A stretch of DNA of 64,000 nucleotides from an uncultured Spartobacteria bacterium (lineage in GTDB: Bacteria; Verrucomicrobiota; Verrucomicrobiia; Chthoniobacterales; Chthoniobacteraceae), in NCBI GenBank assembly GCA_903919125.1, contig CAIXGS010000004.1, forward strand, positions 84,407 through 148,406, given 5' to 3'. Below, piece after piece: positions 63,037 through 64,000 of the stretch (the first letter of the stretch is position 1; each line of letters opens with the position of its first letter). Below the pieces are notes generated by a model. The model was not told the origin of the DNA, ran no database searches, and saw nothing but the letters and a program-made list of their open reading frames with translations. The translations under genes and the position numbers were made by a program.

Positions 63037-63252
63037 GTCTTGAGAACGTTGGGGTTTGAGGCCTAACAAGACTGGGCAATAACCCGTTTGTTGAGGCAAG
63101 AAGCGACGACGGCGCAAGGCCGGATGTAATGACGGTTCATGTTGTTCTTGCAGCGCGTTGATTGGCTTGAATTGAACCCCGAAGGCGCACTTCGCGTCAA
63201 TGCGTCCAGGTGAGACGCCATTGCGCAGGCGCATCTCCCTGCGCCCTGGCAA

Positions 63253-63432
63253 TCAGCTCGCTGGCATCGGCCTGTTGGCAATCTTCTCGATTTTGTGCGC
63301 CAGGCAATAGAGCTGCCATTGGGTGGTCACCTTGGTATTGCCGCGCAAGGTGAAGCGGCTAATGCGCTTGTGGTGACGGATATTGGCGAAGACCGGTTCC
63401 ACGGTGGCGATGCGCCGGCTGTACTGCGAGCG
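63253..63432 (-). pseudogene. C-terminal remnant of IS1182/IS5-type transposase
   Basis: Reading 63432 to 63253 gives YSRRIATVEPVFANIRHHK, ISRFTLRGNTKVTTQWQLYC and LAHKIEKIANR then a stop, the usual C-terminus of IS1182-group DDE transposases. The N-terminal three-quarters are missing; the break is exactly at motif A (63431-63450). A GCGCAGGCGCATC...CTGCGC palindrome just downstream (about 63223-63246) could be the element's end. Confidence 0.85.
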
Positions 63433-63450
63433 CAGGGGACAGACACTTGG
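63431..63450 (-). repeat. Motif A copy at transposase breakpoint
   Basis: CGCAGGGGACAGACACTTGG. It separates the transposase remnant from the SGNH remnant. Confidence 0.8.
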
Positions 63451-63469
63451 GTAAAACCTTGTCCCCCCT

Positions 63470-63595
63470 CCTCAACGGGACAAGAACGTTCATTTCACCC
63501 CCGAAGGTTATCAGGCCCTAGCCGCGCAAGTCGCCGCGGCATTCGTGGGAAAAAGTGTCTGTCCCCTGCGCTTAATATTGCGCACAAGTCGATAA
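63470..63595 (+). pseudogene. C-terminal remnant of SGNH/GDSL hydrolase
   Basis: From about 63470 the plus strand encodes DKNVHFTPEGYQALAAQVAA, the end of an SGNH hydrolase including block V (the catalytic Asp-x-x-His region). The upstream part of the gene is missing, replaced by motif A, and the frame reads through a second motif A (63551-63570) before stopping at 63593. Both sides being the same repeat suggests a cut-and-joined fragment. Confidence 0.75.
63551..63570 (+). repeat. Motif A copy
   Basis: AAAAGTGTCTGTCCCCTGCG, inverted relative to the copy at 63431. Confidence 0.85.
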
Positions 63596-63695
63596 CGTCA
63601 TATTTATCTCTATTATATTCATTGCCATTCCGCACGATTATGAATGTGTGATCCTCATGGGAGAACACCCTTCCCGCTCTTACTTGGTATAATCC

Positions 63696-64000
63696 ATGGG
63701 CTTCTTCCGATTCAGACGTAGCTTCAAAATCTTCCCCGGTATTCGTTTGAATCTCGGTAAGAAGAGCACCTCCCTGAGCATCGGAGGGAGAGGCGCGCGG
63801 TACACCTTTGGGACGGCTGGGAGTCAAACGACAATCGGTATTCCCGGGACGGGACTATCTTATACCACCTATTTAAGTTTTCTGGATGATTCAAGAGACC
63901 TCAGCACCTGGGAGCGCGGAGCCCCAGCTCCGCAATGCCTGTCCGAGCTTTTGGGGCGTCAAAGCGGAGCTAGGGCTCCGCGTTCCCGGGAGAGAAGAAC
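63696..64000 (+). CDS. DUF4236 protein, C-terminus beyond right edge
   Basis: An open frame from ATG 63696 to the edge. MGFFRFRRSFKIFPGIRLNL, KKSTSLSIGGRGARYTFGTA and TTIGIPGTGLSYTTY match the whole DUF4236 domain (about 60 residues). After it, from residue 70 on, the reading frame runs through an inverted repeat (63907-63990), so the present C-terminus (LSTWERGAPAPQC and beyond) may come from the repeat. The role of DUF4236 is unknown. Confidence 0.8.
   Translation, partial: MGFFRFRRSFKIFPGIRLNLGKKSTSLSIGGRGARYTFGTAGSQTTIGIPGTGLSYTTYLSFLDDSRDLSTWERGAPAPQCLSELLGRQSGARAPRSRERR
63907..63990. repeat. Inverted repeat inside DUF4236 frame
   Basis: The arm at 63907-63933 (GGAGCGCGGAGCCCCAGCTC) and its inverse at 63964-63989 (GAGCTAGGGCTCCGCG) are about 26 bp each, with a 30-bp spacer. 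It looks like a REP-type palindrome. Confidence 0.8.

Noticed and set aside
63037..63252. N-terminal extension of the TIR protein
   Set aside because: The sequence is not TIR-like, abuts the transposase remnant, and the ATG at 63036 begins the domain exactly.
1..64000. tRNA or rRNA genes
   Set aside because: No cloverleaf with a T-loop GTTCGAA-type core or rRNA motif was seen; a covariance search would be decisive.

Overview
The window looks like a chromosomal segment from a heterotrophic member of the Verrucomicrobiota, possibly another PVC lineage. The evidence is the gene families: two sets of secreted cytochrome-like PSCyt1/DUF1549/DUF1553 proteins with DUF1501 partners, an ECF sigma/anti-sigma pair leading into DUF1592-type and DUF1552 genes, a formylglycine sulfatase, GH3 and other secreted carbohydrate-active proteins, and many short dispersed extragenic repeats. 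No rRNA, tRNA or CRISPR array was seen. The phylum call is an inference from gene content.

Layout. 1-4.8 kb: a DUF1501 gene cut by the left edge, its DUF1549/DUF1553 partner, and a divergent secreted nitrilase-like gene. 5-10.2 kb: a sugar operon (FGGY kinase, DapA-type aldolase, sialidase-like protein) with a divergent AraC regulator. 10.2-12.6 kb: a rearranged zone with a truncated duplicate of a secreted gene, a hicBA module, and large and small repeats. 12.7-16 kb: a secreted lectin-fold protein and a GH3 enzyme. 16.5-24.4 kb: ECF sigma factor, anti-sigma-like protein, DUF1592-type cytochrome, DUF1552 protein and a large secreted protein. 24.6-31.7 kb: a probable glycoside hydrolase, an NYN nuclease behind a promoter-hairpin leader, a nucleotidyltransferase pair, a sulfatase and a beta-helix protein. 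31.7-35.2 kb: a toxin-antitoxin island (MazEF, VapBC, HEPN/MNT) with two heptamer satellite arrays. 35.3-42.8 kb: a four-gene operon (DUF1501, PPC-domain protein, DUF1549/DUF1553, cytochrome-WD40). 43.1-46.4 kb: an EboD-like/TIM-barrel pair and a second nucleotidyltransferase pair.

46.7-60.9 kb is a housekeeping block: purL, a small basic protein with a good terminator, a ccsA-hemA-hemC run, and six methionine-salvage genes in two convergent operons (mtnB-mtnD-mtnC and aminotransferase-mtnA-mtnK). 60.9-64 kb is again accessory: a GIY-YIG protein, a receptor-like TIR protein, fragments of a VOC protein, a transposase and an SGNH hydrolase, and a DUF4236 gene cut by the right edge.

The most striking non-genic feature is a dispersed repeat built on AAGTGTCTGTCCCC, alone or as inverted pairs, at more than fifteen places. 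Several gene fragments end exactly at copies of it, so it may be a recombination or insertion hot spot. The best candidate for an undescribed system is the membrane-anchored TIR protein at 62-63 kb. The NYN nuclease with its hairpin leader at 25.9 kb comes next.
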